In this document: positions 59,159 to 59,202 of the stretch, one piece after another | Layout of the letters: each line of letters opens with the position of its first letter | How positions within the stretch are numbered: the first letter of the stretch is position 1 | Assembly: GCA_946183365.1 (NCBI GenBank) | Contig: CAMHAH010000018.1 | Location: 1 to 59,202, forward strand | Direction: 5' to 3' | Length of the DNA stretch: 59,202 bases | Source of the DNA: an uncultured Clostridia bacterium | GTDB taxonomy: Bacteria > Bacillota > Clostridia > Oscillospirales > Acutalibacteraceae | The notes under the pieces: generated by a model | What the model was told of the DNA's origin: nothing | Database searches by the model: none | The model's input: the letters and a program-made list of their open reading frames with translations, nothing else | Translations under genes and position numbers: made by a program

Positions 59159-59202
59159 TTAGAGCTTCATGAAAGACTTGATTTCTTGTTCCAAGAGACG
59201 AA
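59159..59202 (-). CDS. 3' end of an unidentified gene (partial)
   Basis: The last 13 codons '..RLLEQEIKSFMKL' before TAA at 59159-59161; rest outside the window. The terminator 45 bases further supports a real gene end. No family can be named from 13 residues. Confidence 0.45.
   Translation of the reverse strand, partial: RLLEQEIKSFMKL

Overview
The window reads as a piece of a Firmicutes chromosome close to Ruminococcus (Oscillospiraceae). Several secreted proteins carry type I dockerin repeats of the D-x-D-G-x-V..D-(A/T)-x-x-I-Q-R type. Promoters are near-consensus sigma-A with 17-base spacers, SD sites are GGAGG-type, and the ribosomal proteins and tRNAs are clostridial in style. The backbone has moderate GC with AT-rich intergenic stretches. 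The 2.9-7.7 kb block is visibly more AT-rich, and it sits beside mobilization genes.

Layout. 1-2.9 kb: remnant of a mobilizable element (truncated tyrosine integrase, relaxase, MobC, probable oriT, DUF6809-like protein). 2.9-7.8 kb: one minus-strand operon of the His-Xaa-Ser type (hxsD, a second small HxsD-like gene, a prepilin-peptidase-like membrane protein, two radical SAM maturases hxsC and hxsB, and the His/Ser repeat substrate hxsA) behind a TTGAAA-N17-TATAAT promoter. 8.1-13.6 kb: tRNA-Trp, an E2/UBC-fold protein without a catalytic Cys, rlmA, bcp plus a yaaA broken by one in-frame TGA, a zinc-dependent phospholipase C-like protein, and a frameshifted cstA. 13.7-17.3 kb: rpmG-secE-nusG-rplKAJL with an L10 leader. 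17.5-31.8 kb: housekeeping and cell-wall genes (murI, argS, NlpC/P60, CAP, degV, tex, an RpiB family gene), two tRNA-Ser genes and two dockerin proteins. 32.1-40.7 kb: an MFS-LuxR fusion regulator, GH3 glucosidase, CASTOR/POLLUX-like channel, DUF4405 membrane protein, a damaged flavodoxin-dockerin gene, and a decayed amidohydrolase behind a perfect promoter with two dyad operators. 41-48.6 kb: a 2508-residue secreted beta-helix/InlB-type surface protein with a 42-residue peptide gene behind it. 49.2-50.3 kb: 5S rRNA, a tRNA-Asn lacking its D arm, and the tail of a large serine recombinase. 50.3-58.6 kb: an eight-gene operon around a 2-hydroxyacyl-CoA-dehydratase/double-cubane-type ATP-driven reductase.

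Two systems stand out. The Hxs operon should make and modify a secreted, membrane-tethered His/Ser repeat protein. It carries two additions that I do not associate with the basic HxsABCD set: a prepilin-peptidase-like protein and a second HxsD-like protein. The 50.3-58.6 kb operon combines a catalytic 2HAD-like subunit with its [4Fe-4S] activase ATPase, a paralogous 2HAD-like subunit in which the matching cysteines are all replaced, a NapH/NosR-like membrane polyferredoxin, a DsbD/UreH-like cysteine-rich membrane protein, a membrane-anchored protein ending in C-x2-C-x3-C-x6-C, and its own OmpR-type two-component system. Upstream lie TTCA(C/G) direct repeats at exact 11-base spacing, as expected for an OmpR/PhoB-family regulator. 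I infer a membrane-linked low-potential reductase of unknown substrate.

Several genes are broken (integrase, yaaA, cstA, amidohydrolase, flavodoxin-dockerin 5' end, tRNA-Asn, serine recombinase). Some may be real decay. The two cases caused by one base in otherwise intact housekeeping genes (yaaA, cstA) could be sequence errors.
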